Positions 35,795 through 43,523 of a stretch of 64,000 bases of DNA are shown in pieces. Both the position numbers and the translations under genes were made by a program. Source of the stretch: Leptospira brenneri (GTDB taxonomy: Bacteria; Spirochaetota; Leptospiria; Leptospirales; Leptospiraceae); assembly GCF_002812125.1 (NCBI RefSeq), contig NZ_NPDQ01000001.1, forward strand, positions 248,001-312,000. Direction: 5' to 3'. Position 1 is the first letter of the stretch; each line of letters opens with the position of its first letter. A model generated the notes under the pieces. That model made no database searches, was not told the origin of the DNA, and saw only the letters and a program-made list of their open reading frames with translations.

Positions 35795-37471
35795 ATGACC
35801 GCAACGGCAGTGAAACTCGAAAAATCCCAGGCGGAGAAGGCTCTTAGTGCCCAAGCCGCCCTCCTCAATGAAGTTACCAAACGACTAGCTCAGAAAAATT
35901 CCGATAACGGCAAAGTATCCGTAAGCAAAATGGACAAAACACAACACGTGTTTTACCAATTGGCTTGGATGACAGCTCAACAACGTGTTGCTGAGAACTT
36001 TATCGTTTATGCTTGGGATGCTTCCAAGGGAACAGGCGAATTGGAACAAAAAATGGCCCTTACATTTGTGGCTGAAACTGTATCTAACATTCGTTCGGAG
36101 CTTGCAGCCCGCCCCGCTGAATATGAACTTACTTACCAAGAACTATTCTCCAAACTTTTTTCCGATGAAATCAATGCTTATGTAGAAGCAGCATCGAAAA
36201 TGGAAAACTACGAAGCAATCGTGGATAAGATCGTAGATCTTGGACATTTTGGTGCTTATGGTCTTTCTGAAGATCATGAAAACTTCCGTGGAATCTTCAA
36301 AGATTTTGCTGAAAACGTAGTGGTTCCTCATGCAGAACACATCCATAGACATGATGATTTGATTCCGGCAGAGATTATCAATGGATTAAAAGACATGGGT
36401 TGTTTTGGACTTTGTATTCCAGAACAATTTGGTGGAATCCAACCAGATGATCGTCCAGATAACATTTCTATGTTAGTGGTAACAGAAGAACTTTCTCGTG
36501 GTTCCCTTGGTGCTGCAGGATCACTTATCACAAGACCAGAAATCATGTCTAAGGCTCTCCTCAAAGGGGGAACGGACGAACAAAAAAACAAATGGTTACC
36601 TCTTCTTGCATCTGGTGAAAAATTTGCAGGAATCATGGTAACAGAACCTAACTACGGTTCAGATGTCGCTGGTGTTTCCGTAACTGCTAAAGAAGTGGAC
36701 GGCGGATTTGTGATTAACGGTGTAAAAACTTGGTGTACATTTGCAGGTTATGCGAATCTACTTCTCATCCTTTGCCGTACAGAATCTGATCCAAGTCTCA
36801 AACACAGAGGTCTTTCCATCATTCTAGCTGAAAAACCTAGTTTTGACGGACATGAGTTCAGCTACAAACAAGACGGTGGAGGAACCATCCAAGGAAAAGC
36901 AATCGGAACGATCGGTTACCGAGGAATGCACTCCTATGAAGTATCTTTTGAAGATTATTTTGTTCCGAAAGAAAACCTTCTTGGTGGGGATGCAGGACGT
37001 GGCAAAGGATTCTATTTCCAAATGGAAGGATTTGCTGGTGGTCGTATCCAAACAGCAGCTCGTGCCAATGGTGTGATGCAAGCCGCTCTAGAAGCAGCAC
37101 TTCGTTATTCCCAAGAACGTAAAGTATTCGCAAAACCAATTTACGATTACACTTTGACTAAGTTTAAAATCGCAAAGATGGCAATGATTGTGCAAGCAAC
37201 GCGCCAATACACTAACTATGTAGCAACTTTACTCGACAACCACAAGGGACAAATGGAAGCAACACTTGTTAAATTGTATGCATCCAAAATTGCTGAGTGG
37301 GTGACCAGAGAAGCAATGCAAATTCATGGTGGTATGGGTTATGCGGAAGAATATCCTGTATCACGTTATTTCGTGGATGCTCGTGTATTCTCCATCTTTG
37401 AAGGTGCAGAAGAAGTAATGGCTCTTCGCGTAGTAGCGAAAGACTTACTTGACCAAGCGCTCGCTTCTTAA
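35795..37471 (+). CDS. Long acyl-CoA dehydrogenase, methylsuccinyl-CoA dehydrogenase-like
   Basis: A 558-residue FAD enzyme, longer than usual ACADs (about 380) because of a helical N-terminal extension of roughly 150 residues (QLAWMTAQQRVAENFIVYAW...). ACAD motifs: MVTEPNYGSDVAGV, GVKTWCTFAG, GYRGMHSYEVSFED, GGRIQTAARANGVMQAAL, and MQIHGGMGYAEEYPVSRYFVDARVFSIFEGAEEV, with the catalytic Glu in FEGAEE. Length, extension and IQTAARA/GYRGM/ILAEK motifs match (2S)-methylsuccinyl-CoA dehydrogenase of the ethylmalonyl-CoA pathway. The start ATG 35795 follows CAGGAA; a GTG at 35762 is less likely. Function as Mcd is inferred; another branched acyl-CoA is possible. Confidence 0.8.
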   Translation: MTATAVKLEKSQAEKALSAQAALLNEVTKRLAQKNSDNGKVSVSKMDKTQHVFYQLAWMTAQQRVAENFIVYAWDASKGTGELEQKMALTFVAETVSNIRSELAARPAEYELTYQELFSKLFSDEINAYVEAASKMENYEAIVDKIVDLGHFGAYGLSEDHENFRGIFKDFAENVVVPHAEHIHRHDDLIPAEIINGLKDMGCFGLCIPEQFGGIQPDDRPDNISMLVVTEELSRGSLGAAGSLITRPEIMSKALLKGGTDEQKNKWLPLLASGEKFAGIMVTEPNYGSDVAGVSVTAKEVDGGFVINGVKTWCTFAGYANLLLILCRTESDPSLKHRGLSIILAEKPSFDGHEFSYKQDGGGTIQGKAIGTIGYRGMHSYEVSFEDYFVPKENLLGGDAGRGKGFYFQMEGFAGGRIQTAARANGVMQAALEAALRYSQERKVFAKPIYDYTLTKFKIAKMAMIVQATRQYTNYVATLLDNHKGQMEATLVKLYASKIAEWVTREAMQIHGGMGYAEEYPVSRYFVDARVFSIFEGAEEVMALRVVAKDLLDQALAS

Positions 37472-37490
37472 TTAGAAACTAAGTTTAGTT

Positions 37491-37517
37491 TTTACCGAGA
37501 GGATCACTCTCGGTAAA
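37491..37517. terminator. Hairpin after the acyl-CoA dehydrogenase gene
   Basis: TTTACCGAGAG (37491-37501) pairs perfectly with CTCTCGGTAAA (37507-37517) around a GATCA loop. No T run follows, but it lies 8 bp before the next, canonical terminator, making a tandem pair. Confidence 0.5.
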
Positions 37518-37525
37518 TAATAGGG

Positions 37526-37553
37526 AAAAGGCCCGAGAAATCGGGCTTTTTTT
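37526..37553 (+). terminator. Rho-independent terminator
   Basis: GCCCGA-GAAA-TCGGGC with a GAAA tetraloop (37531-37546), extended by A-T pairs below, and followed by a T run (37547-37553). Terminates the acyl-CoA dehydrogenase transcript. Confidence 0.88.
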
Positions 37554-37670
37554 ATGCCCTGGTTTGGCCTTTTTGTTAGAAGTGGTTTTCATTTAGAAAC
37601 AGATACAGCAAAATAGAAGGAAAATAAAGTTGGAAACTTTGAATCTTGAATTAGAGACTAACTGAAATAG

Positions 37671-38021
37671 ATGATTAAAAAATCAATTCCACAATTACCA
37701 TCTTTAGATCTTTTAAAGTCCAAAAAATTTTATGAAGAAAAATTAGGATTTAAAACTCTAAAAGAGTACGATGATATTCTTTTATTGGAAAAAGATGGAT
37801 TCGAATTGCATTTATGGTTATGTGATGATCCATCCATTCCTCAGAATTCTAGTGTTTACTATCATGTCGATTCCATAGATTCTATGTATGCAGACTACAA
37901 TAACAAAGGAATTGTCCATAAAAATGCCCATCTTTCGGATAAACCTTGGGGTATGAGAGAATTCTATGTTTTGGATTTGGATGGCAATTTATTAAAGTTT
38001 GGAAAAACGATAGAAAATTAA
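37671..38021 (+). CDS. VOC (glyoxalase/bleomycin resistance) family protein
   Basis: A 116-residue protein with the betaalphabetabetabeta pattern of the vicinal oxygen chelate superfamily: LPSLDLLKSKKFYEEKLGFK at the start, a VYYHVDSIDSMYADYNNKG second module, and the closing GMREFYVLDLDGNLLKFG. The H/E metal positions are consistent with H in ELHLWL and YHVD and E in REFY. It looks closest to bleomycin-binding-type proteins, but no antibiotic context exists here. Its promoter lies in a 117-bp AT-rich gap. Confidence 0.88.
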   Translation: MIKKSIPQLPSLDLLKSKKFYEEKLGFKTLKEYDDILLLEKDGFELHLWLCDDPSIPQNSSVYYHVDSIDSMYADYNNKGIVHKNAHLSDKPWGMREFYVLDLDGNLLKFGKTIEN

Positions 38022-38093
38022 CAAAAATTAAAACTAATATTTAATTGTCTAATGGATATGATGATAATCTGATATGTGTTAATTGCATTTTTT

Positions 38094-38118
38094 AAGTATT
38101 GTTTTGATACTTGAGGAG
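38094..38118 (+). promoter_or_regulatory. Hairpin and strong ribosome site ahead of a leader ORF
   Basis: AAGTAT (38094-38099) and ATACTT (38107-38112) are inverted around a 7-nt loop, followed immediately by GAGGAG (38113-38118), an excellent Shine-Dalgarno placed six bases before ATG 38125. The hairpin could be a protein-binding operator or a translation-modulating RNA stem. Confidence 0.45.
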
Positions 38119-38124
38119 TTAATC

Positions 38125-38163
38125 ATGTTACAGAATGGGAATATGAACTTTAATCGAATATGA
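38125..38163 (+). CDS. 12-residue leader ORF coupled to the next lipoprotein gene
   Basis: A short open frame, MLQNGNMNFNRI followed by TGA. It has a near-ideal Shine-Dalgarno (GAGGAG, spacing six) while the downstream lipoprotein gene has none of its own; the TGA of the leader overlaps the ATG of that gene (ATGA at 38160-38163). The arrangement implies that ribosomes translate the short peptide first and re-initiate on the lipoprotein gene. The peptide could also have its own role or serve as an attenuation sensor. Whether it is translated is an inference from these signals. Confidence 0.6.
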   Translation: MLQNGNMNFNRI

Positions 38164-38942
38164 ATCTTAAGCCGATTATTTATTTTATCATTTTACTGAT
38201 TTTTAATCTCTCTTGCAAAACTCCAATGCCAGAGCTAAGTTCAGAGGCAAAACTATCTAAAGGAAAAATGATTTCCATAAGGTGGACAACTACTGATCCA
38301 ATTTTGGCAAAAGTATTTAACGAGATTTTTCCAGTTCCCCCGGCCATTCTTTTGGATGAAACAACAAATGTAGTCGACTTAACGACGGTCCCACTTCCTG
38401 AACCAAACCCAGACCATGCACCAAAACCAAAGGAAGAAAAACCAATCAATCCCAATGAACTTCCTAGATGGGATCGTGGTTTTGAATTATCCAATATAGA
38501 TAATCTGACAATCGTCATTCGTAAAGAAAGCCAAAAACCATTTTATAGCATAGGGATTAGTCTACTCGCATTAACGATGTTATATTATGGAACTATGGAA
38601 ACAGAAGCCGAACTAGTTTGGACATCTGGAGAAACAAATCTTCATAGAATTTCTTTTTTATCTACCCATGAAACGATCTGGGCTCCTATGCCGTTTTATA
38701 TTGGAACTGGCTCGAGTATTGTAGGGCCAGTTGTCAATTCTAACCGTTATCCCTCCATTTTACAAAAATACTGTACACAAGAAAAACCAACAAAACTGAG
38801 AGAGGCATTAAACCAATCACAGTCTGAAAATTGTAAAGAGTATGGAACGTTCTTAAAAAGACTTCTTTTGCAAAATTATGATACCATCCATTCACAATTA
38901 AAGGAATGGGAAAAAAGAAACCAGGATTGGTTCCAACCTTAA
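38160..38942 (+). CDS. Lipoprotein of unknown function
   Basis: A 260-residue lipoprotein: MNLKPIIYFIILLIFNLSC with lipidated Cys at about residue 19. The mature part has a Pro/Glu/Lys-rich linker (about 75-105, PLPEPNPDHAPKPKEEKP) and a hydrophobic stretch ISLLALTMLYYGTMETE near 140-155. Family not recognised. It starts within the stop codon of a 12-codon leader ORF with a strong ribosome site and has no site of its own. The following outer-membrane-like gene is 17 bp downstream, so they form a small operon. Confidence 0.7.
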   Translation: MNLKPIIYFIILLIFNLSCKTPMPELSSEAKLSKGKMISIRWTTTDPILAKVFNEIFPVPPAILLDETTNVVDLTTVPLPEPNPDHAPKPKEEKPINPNELPRWDRGFELSNIDNLTIVIRKESQKPFYSIGISLLALTMLYYGTMETEAELVWTSGETNLHRISFLSTHETIWAPMPFYIGTGSSIVGPVVNSNRYPSILQKYCTQEKPTKLREALNQSQSENCKEYGTFLKRLLLQNYDTIHSQLKEWEKRNQDWFQP

Positions 38943-38959
38943 CTTAAGGATAGTTTCAT

Positions 38960-39616
38960 TTGATTCAGATAAAAAAACTTAAATTCCAACCGTTTCGTAA
39001 ATTGGTTCTGATTCTATCTTTTGTTTTATTCGGAACGACTCTTCCTCTGAGAGATCTTAATTCTGTTTCGATTCCAAAAGAAAATTGGAGTTTGGTTTTG
39101 TATGGAGGAATTTTTACTACCACGGACCTACTCCCTATCGTACTCCGACAAGATACTGATTATAAAAAATCCTATATAGGTACTGTGGGAATTTCTCGCC
39201 CCCTTGATTACCGGATTCGATGGTTTGATTTTTTATGGGAAGGAAATGTGACCAAACATTTTGGTGAGATGAACCATTGGGAGCTGAACGGATTTTATAT
39301 TGTCAAAATTGATCGAATGTTTGATTCTCCTTTTAGTTTATCATTAGGTGAAGGTTTGTCCCTTGCATCCGAAAACCCAAAACTAGAGAACAAAGCCAAA
39401 GGATATTATTTAGATGGTTTGCAAAAAGATGCCATTGAATCACGAGCACTACTCAATTACTTGATGGTCGAGTTTAGTTCTTATTTACCTTTCGAGAGAA
39501 AAACGGAACTGTTTTTACGGGTTCATCACCGGTCAGGAATTTTTGGACTTTATTGCCCACCTGATCCTAATTGTGGATCCAATTTTATTAGTTATGGATT
39601 CAGAACTAGTTTTTGA
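38960..39616 (+). CDS. Exported protein, possibly PagL-like outer-membrane deacylase
   Basis: A 218-residue protein starting at TTG 38960 with AAGGA nine bases upstream. A signal peptide of about 30 residues precedes an apparent beta-barrel with short alternating strands, ending SNFISYGFRTSF. The segment LRVHHRSGIFGLYCPPDPNCGSN near the C-terminus resembles the catalytic His-x-Ser of PagL-type lipid A 3-O-deacylases (HHxSG...), though the matching Glu is not obvious. If so, it would remodel lipid A acylation. Downstream of a lipoprotein gene; treat function as a hypothesis. Confidence 0.55.
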   Translation: MIQIKKLKFQPFRKLVLILSFVLFGTTLPLRDLNSVSIPKENWSLVLYGGIFTTTDLLPIVLRQDTDYKKSYIGTVGISRPLDYRIRWFDFLWEGNVTKHFGEMNHWELNGFYIVKIDRMFDSPFSLSLGEGLSLASENPKLENKAKGYYLDGLQKDAIESRALLNYLMVEFSSYLPFERKTELFLRVHHRSGIFGLYCPPDPNCGSNFISYGFRTSF

Positions 39617-39680
39617 TTCCGCAAGTGTAATCTATAACAAAACACTCGCAGAATCAACTCCTCGAACTAACTAAAAATAA

Positions 39681-40364
39681 TTAATTGGAATTACTTTTCG
39701 CCGGTTCTTTGATCCAATCAAATTTTGCGTCTTTATGTTTTCCCTCTTCCACTAACTTTTGTACGTTGAGAAGGGATTCATAAGGAGTATCTGTTAAAAC
39801 AAGATTAATTACCGATTGTGGGACGGAACCACCTGGTTCAAAATGTGCTTGGTATTCAATTTTTAGTTTTCCATTGGTTTGAGGAATGATCCGCCAAACA
39901 CCTTCAAAGTTTTCCATACGTGTTACACCAGATGGAGGTGGTCGCAAGTTTGAATCGAGTCGTTTGATCTTCATGACAGTGGCTAAAGTTTTTTCATTTT
40001 GTTCAAAACCACGATCCATAATTAAATCGCGATCATTCACTGGCCAGGGGGCACCATTTCTAAGATACACAACCGATTTTTTTTCTGTACCAGAAAGCAC
40101 CGTTAGTTCTTTACATTGGTGGTAAAGATTTTTACAGGAAGCGGGATCAGTCAGTAGGGCAATGATTTGAGAAATAGAAGCATCCACTTCTGTTCTACCT
40201 AAAAATTCATCTAAGTTGGAACCGGCAAAAGGACGAGTCAAAACTTGGATTCCTTTTTTCCTTTTAGACTCAGACCATTCTGGTGACTGAGCAAGAAGGG
40301 TGGATACACTAGATAGGAGAGAAATTCCTACCAAAGCGAGTGTGAGGATATTTTTTTTTGTCAT
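39681..40364 (-). CDS. Exported START-domain lipid-binding protein
   Basis: A 227-residue protein with a signal peptide (about 1-25, ending LLAQSPE). The mature part follows the START/SRPBCC fold: IQVLTRPFAGSNLDEFLGRTEVDASISQIIALLTD at the N-terminus, a VYLRNGAPWPVNDRDLIMDRGF middle motif typical of bacterial START proteins, and a C-terminal long helix (TPYESLLNVQKLVEEG). It probably binds a hydrophobic ligand in the periplasm. It is the last gene of a strand group with a serine hydrolase lipoprotein and a small lipoprotein. Confidence 0.9.
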   Translation of the reverse strand: MTKKNILTLALVGISLLSSVSTLLAQSPEWSESKRKKGIQVLTRPFAGSNLDEFLGRTEVDASISQIIALLTDPASCKNLYHQCKELTVLSGTEKKSVVYLRNGAPWPVNDRDLIMDRGFEQNEKTLATVMKIKRLDSNLRPPPSGVTRMENFEGVWRIIPQTNGKLKIEYQAHFEPGGSVPQSVINLVLTDTPYESLLNVQKLVEEGKHKDAKFDWIKEPAKSNSN

Positions 40365-40366
40365 GG

Positions 40367-41614
40367 TTACTTTCCTATTTGTAAATGAATGAGTGGTCTC
40401 ACAGTTTCTGCAAAGAATAATGAGGTTGATGAAGCTGATAACAAACTCAATCCATTTTTTCTGCCTGTATTATTTACTGCAAGGATTGCCATATAGTTTC
40501 GATTTTTGTCCACCCATGGATAGAAGCCATTGATGCCAATGCTATGAGAAATTAGGTCTTTATCACATTCTGCAGGGATATCCGTTGTGGTACAAAATCT
40601 CCAATTGCCAAGACCATATTGCCAGCGATATCCGAAAGCTGAGAATTGAGAATACCCAATCTTTGCTCCGTTGTATTGGTCTTGTAAGATCTCTGTTACC
40701 GAAGTTGTAGATAGAAAATTGGCGATATTGGCACCAGATGCATTTTTGGCTGTTCCGTTTGTGAGAAGAACATTTAACATACGAGCATAGTGTTCTGGGG
40801 AAATAGAAAGTCCAAAAGCTCCAGATAAACTACCATCTGTATCTTCGTTTGTTCGGTAGTTCCCTTTCCAAACCGCTTGGCTTGCATCCCAACCTAATGG
40901 AGTCACAATGAGTTGTGTAAACATTGTAGTCCAAGTTTTACCACAAGATACTTCTAACATACGTTGTGCGACTGCCATATGGTTGGAATTGTATTGGAAT
41001 AAAGCACCTGGAGTTCCTGTAGATTGGTCACGAATTTCATTCACACAAGTATCTTTTTGAGTAGCTGTTGCTCCGATAGGTAACGTAGAAATACAAGTCG
41101 CTTGTCCTGATCCGTTTCCACCTCCAGCGTTGAGACCTGAGGTAAAAGATAATAATTGGCGGAGAGTGATGGTTCCTTTTGTTCCTGTCCATCCAAGAAT
41201 TTCGCTTGTGGTTCTGCTTAAAGACAAAGTTCCTCCTGTCGCACAAGTACCAGTCGTAACCGTTCCACAACCAGCATAAGTTCCACTGTTGGTATTACAA
41301 TCAATGGCTCGCATGGCTGTGATGGCAGTCACCCATTTGGATCCAGAAGCAATCGGTAGGTAAGTATTATAATCTAAAATGGATTGTCTCGCATAGATTC
41401 TGTTACCCGACTGGTCATAAACTTGAAAACTAGCACCTTCATCTGTTGTTTTTGCATACTGATCAAAACAAGAATCGATGGTAAAACAAGATCCGGCAAT
41501 TCCTGCAAAAAGGATAGATCTTGCTTCTTTGTCAGTCTCAACAGACTTTAAACAATTTCCAAAAAAACAAAATGGTAAGAGAAACACTAAGGTTAAATAG
41601 GAATGAAATTTCAT
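40367..41614 (-). CDS. Serine hydrolase lipoprotein (class C beta-lactamase fold)
   Basis: A 415-residue penicillin-binding-protein-like hydrolase. The lipobox FGNC places lipid on C21. The catalytic S90-x-x-K93 lies in IASGSKWVTAI and the Tyr motif in FQYNSNHMAVAQRMLE (Y-N-S, usual Y-x-N/S). Many cysteines in the 105-140 stretch (DCNTNSG...CGTV...CATG) suggest disulfides. ATG 41614 is chosen because GAGGAA precedes it; the upstream GTG is part of that ribosome site. Members are often esterases or D-amino-acid peptidases rather than beta-lactamases. It lies between a START-domain and a lipoprotein gene. Confidence 0.9.
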   Translation of the reverse strand: MKFHSYLTLVFLLPFCFFGNCLKSVETDKEARSILFAGIAGSCFTIDSCFDQYAKTTDEGASFQVYDQSGNRIYARQSILDYNTYLPIASGSKWVTAITAMRAIDCNTNSGTYAGCGTVTTGTCATGGTLSLSRTTSEILGWTGTKGTITLRQLLSFTSGLNAGGGNGSGQATCISTLPIGATATQKDTCVNEIRDQSTGTPGALFQYNSNHMAVAQRMLEVSCGKTWTTMFTQLIVTPLGWDASQAVWKGNYRTNEDTDGSLSGAFGLSISPEHYARMLNVLLTNGTAKNASGANIANFLSTTSVTEILQDQYNGAKIGYSQFSAFGYRWQYGLGNWRFCTTTDIPAECDKDLISHSIGINGFYPWVDKNRNYMAILAVNNTGRKNGLSLLSASSTSLFFAETVRPLIHLQIGK

Positions 41615-41626
41615 AAGGTTCCTCAC

Positions 41627-42100
41627 TTAAAACCGAACCGGTTCGATCGTTATGATTTTTCCCGTTTTTTCTAAATCACAAGAAGCAAATTCTGGGAGTA
41701 ATAATGCATCTCGCGCCACTCCCCCAACAGTTGTTAAACCATCATAAATACTACCTAAAACCAAAGCTCCTTTGGTACGAATGTCGGATTCACATTGTAA
41801 AACAGATGACTCCATAAAGGATTCACTATCTTCAATCTTGGAAACATACGAATATAAGGCTTTGGTTAGAAAACCATTGATGAGGAGGAGAGGGGAAATC
41901 GGGCCTTGCCCTCCTTTCATTCCTGATTGTGCCAACCAAAAAGCAGAAGCGGTCGATTCAGCTTCAAAAATCGCATCTGAAATTCTTTTTTTTGCTTCCG
42001 AACCTTTGATGGCACCGTAAGTAGGAATTCCTATACCTTCAGTCAGCATACAATTTGTCAGAAAAATAAAGAAAAGAATGGATATAAAAATTTGTTTCAT
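41627..42100 (-). CDS. Small lipoprotein of unknown function
   Basis: A 157-residue lipoprotein with lipobox FLTNC (C17). The mature part is helical with an internal SFMESSVLQCESDIRTKGALVLGSIYDGLTT segment and only two further Cys. It resembles Leptospira-type small lipoproteins, possibly the TIGR04452 group, but I cannot confirm that. Its stop is 12 bp from the serine hydrolase ATG, so it heads a lipoprotein, hydrolase, START operon. The start is divergent from a methyltransferase gene 23 bp away. Confidence 0.65.
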   Translation of the reverse strand: MKQIFISILFFIFLTNCMLTEGIGIPTYGAIKGSEAKKRISDAIFEAESTASAFWLAQSGMKGGQGPISPLLLINGFLTKALYSYVSKIEDSESFMESSVLQCESDIRTKGALVLGSIYDGLTTVGGVARDALLLPEFASCDLEKTGKIITIEPVRF

Positions 42101-42123
42101 GAGATTTTTATCCTTAATAGAGA

Positions 42124-42831
42124 ATGAAGCGGTCCCTTAACTTTTCCTTTCACCACATGATTCGAATTCCAGAGCCTGAGCTTATGGATGACCCCATCCA
42201 AGCAGAATCTTATGCTAAGGCTGATTTTGAAACGGCACATTCGTTTCTTGTGCGAAAGTTTCAAGATCGGCTCCCTTTACGATTCATACCCGAATCCATT
42301 TTGGACTTGGGTTGTGGACCGGGAGATATGTCTTCTCGGTTGTATTCCCAGTTTCCAAATGCGAATTTTACTTTTTTAGATGGTTCCGAATTCATGTTGG
42401 ATCTTTGTAAGAAGCGTATGGGTACACTAGTCTCAGAAAAAAGAAAGAATAAAATTCAATTTAAAAAAGAACTCATTCAGGATTTTGTTCCCGAATCCCC
42501 ATTTGATTTAATATTTTCAAATTCGTTGTTACACCATCTTCATGATCCATTTGATTTTTGGGCGGGTGTTCAGAGATCAATCCACGAAGATAGTTTTATT
42601 TTTATTTCTGATTTGATGCGTCCAGATTCATTAACCAACGCAAACCAACTAATAGAACGTTATGCGAACAATGAGCCAGAAATTCTCAAAAGAGATTTTT
42701 ATAACAGTTTACTTGCTGCTTATCGTATAGAGGAAGTAAAAGAAATGTTAGAAATAGTTCGGTTAGATTCGAAGCTAATCGTAGAACCTGTTACGGATAG
42801 ACATTGGATTTGTCATTCGAAACCAAAATAA
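42124..42831 (+). CDS. Class I SAM-dependent methyltransferase
   Basis: A 235-residue Rossmann-fold methyltransferase. Motif I is ILDLGCGPGDMSSRL (about residues 58-72), motif II TFLDGSEFMLDLCKKR, and motif IV FDLIFSNSLLHHLHDP. Substrate unknown; the pattern is that of general small-molecule methyltransferases. ATG 42124 has no good ribosome site; a second Met 11 codons in (42157) is an alternative start. It is divergent from the lipoprotein operon. Confidence 0.9.
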   Translation: MKRSLNFSFHHMIRIPEPELMDDPIQAESYAKADFETAHSFLVRKFQDRLPLRFIPESILDLGCGPGDMSSRLYSQFPNANFTFLDGSEFMLDLCKKRMGTLVSEKRKNKIQFKKELIQDFVPESPFDLIFSNSLLHHLHDPFDFWAGVQRSIHEDSFIFISDLMRPDSLTNANQLIERYANNEPEILKRDFYNSLLAAYRIEEVKEMLEIVRLDSKLIVEPVTDRHWICHSKPK

Positions 42832-42911
42832 ATAATTTTGAGTTATGGAAGCGAAGAAATTATTGTTTAGAGAAATTAAAAAGAACCTCAAGGAGAAGAA
42901 ATAAAAACCAT

Positions 42912-43403
42912 TTAGGTAAGGTATTTTTTTTCGACCCTAACTTTGTCCATATGGCTGATTTTTAGTTCCTCTGCCAAATCTTCTAAAAATCGTATTTCTT
43001 CCTGATTTAAGGCTCCATCAGAAGCCACAATGCAGACTGCATCCTCAAAAAAATTCAAAGCATATTCGTCGTTATCCGAAACTACTTTGGTAATGGTTTT
43101 CATCGGAAGCGGATTTTCAAAAGTTTTGGAAAGAATTTCTAAAACTGGTTTTTTCTGAGCTTGGAACCCACTGAGGAGGCAACCTGGTTCAAAGAGTACG
43201 TTCACAAGTTCTCCGACGATATCTCCTTCCTTTTTTTTGAACTGACCATCGGCATTACAAGCATACGACCACAAACTAAGTAGGACTTTGGCATATTCAA
43301 TGTGCAGGTCACTTTCAATATCTAGAGTCGATTGGATCGATTCTGGATGTTTGTTTTTATTCCCTTTGACTTGTTTCAAATTTTGAACGATTTTTTTTGC
43401 CAT
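42912..43403 (-). CDS. TerB-like domain protein
   Basis: A 163-residue helical protein. Two acidic Asp-Gly loop motifs of the TerB fold are visible: NADGQFKKKE about residue 52 and the C-terminal VASDGALNQEEIRFLEDLAEEL. TerB proteins bind metal and appear in tellurite-resistance and phage-defence contexts, but single TerB genes are also common housekeeping neighbours. ATG 43403 (MAKKIVQ) is preferred over a start three codons upstream. Divergent from metG. No ter genes nearby, so the role is unknown. Confidence 0.78.
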   Translation of the reverse strand: MAKKIVQNLKQVKGNKNKHPESIQSTLDIESDLHIEYAKVLLSLWSYACNADGQFKKKEGDIVGELVNVLFEPGCLLSGFQAQKKPVLEILSKTFENPLPMKTITKVVSDNDEYALNFFEDAVCIVASDGALNQEEIRFLEDLAEELKISHMDKVRVEKKYLT

Positions 43404-43523
43404 AACAAACATGAATTTTATTACTTTGGATTCTTCCGTAACTCCATTTTTTTACTCTTTTCTTGATTTTTCTTAAAAATGGGCTGAATTGGAACTTCGA
43501 ATCAGGAAACTGGAATTAATCTT

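Noticed and set aside
37671..38021. Bleomycin resistance determinant
   Set aside because: VOC fold only; no antibiotic-cluster context, so resistance is not supported.
40367..41614. Beta-lactamase antibiotic resistance gene
   Set aside because: SxxK and a YxS motif are present, but this fold covers esterases and peptidases and no resistance context or regulator is adjacent.
42845..42904. A 19-codon open frame between the methyltransferase and TerB-like genes
   Set aside because: No Shine-Dalgarno, very Lys-rich and in AT-rich sequence; not distinguishable from chance.
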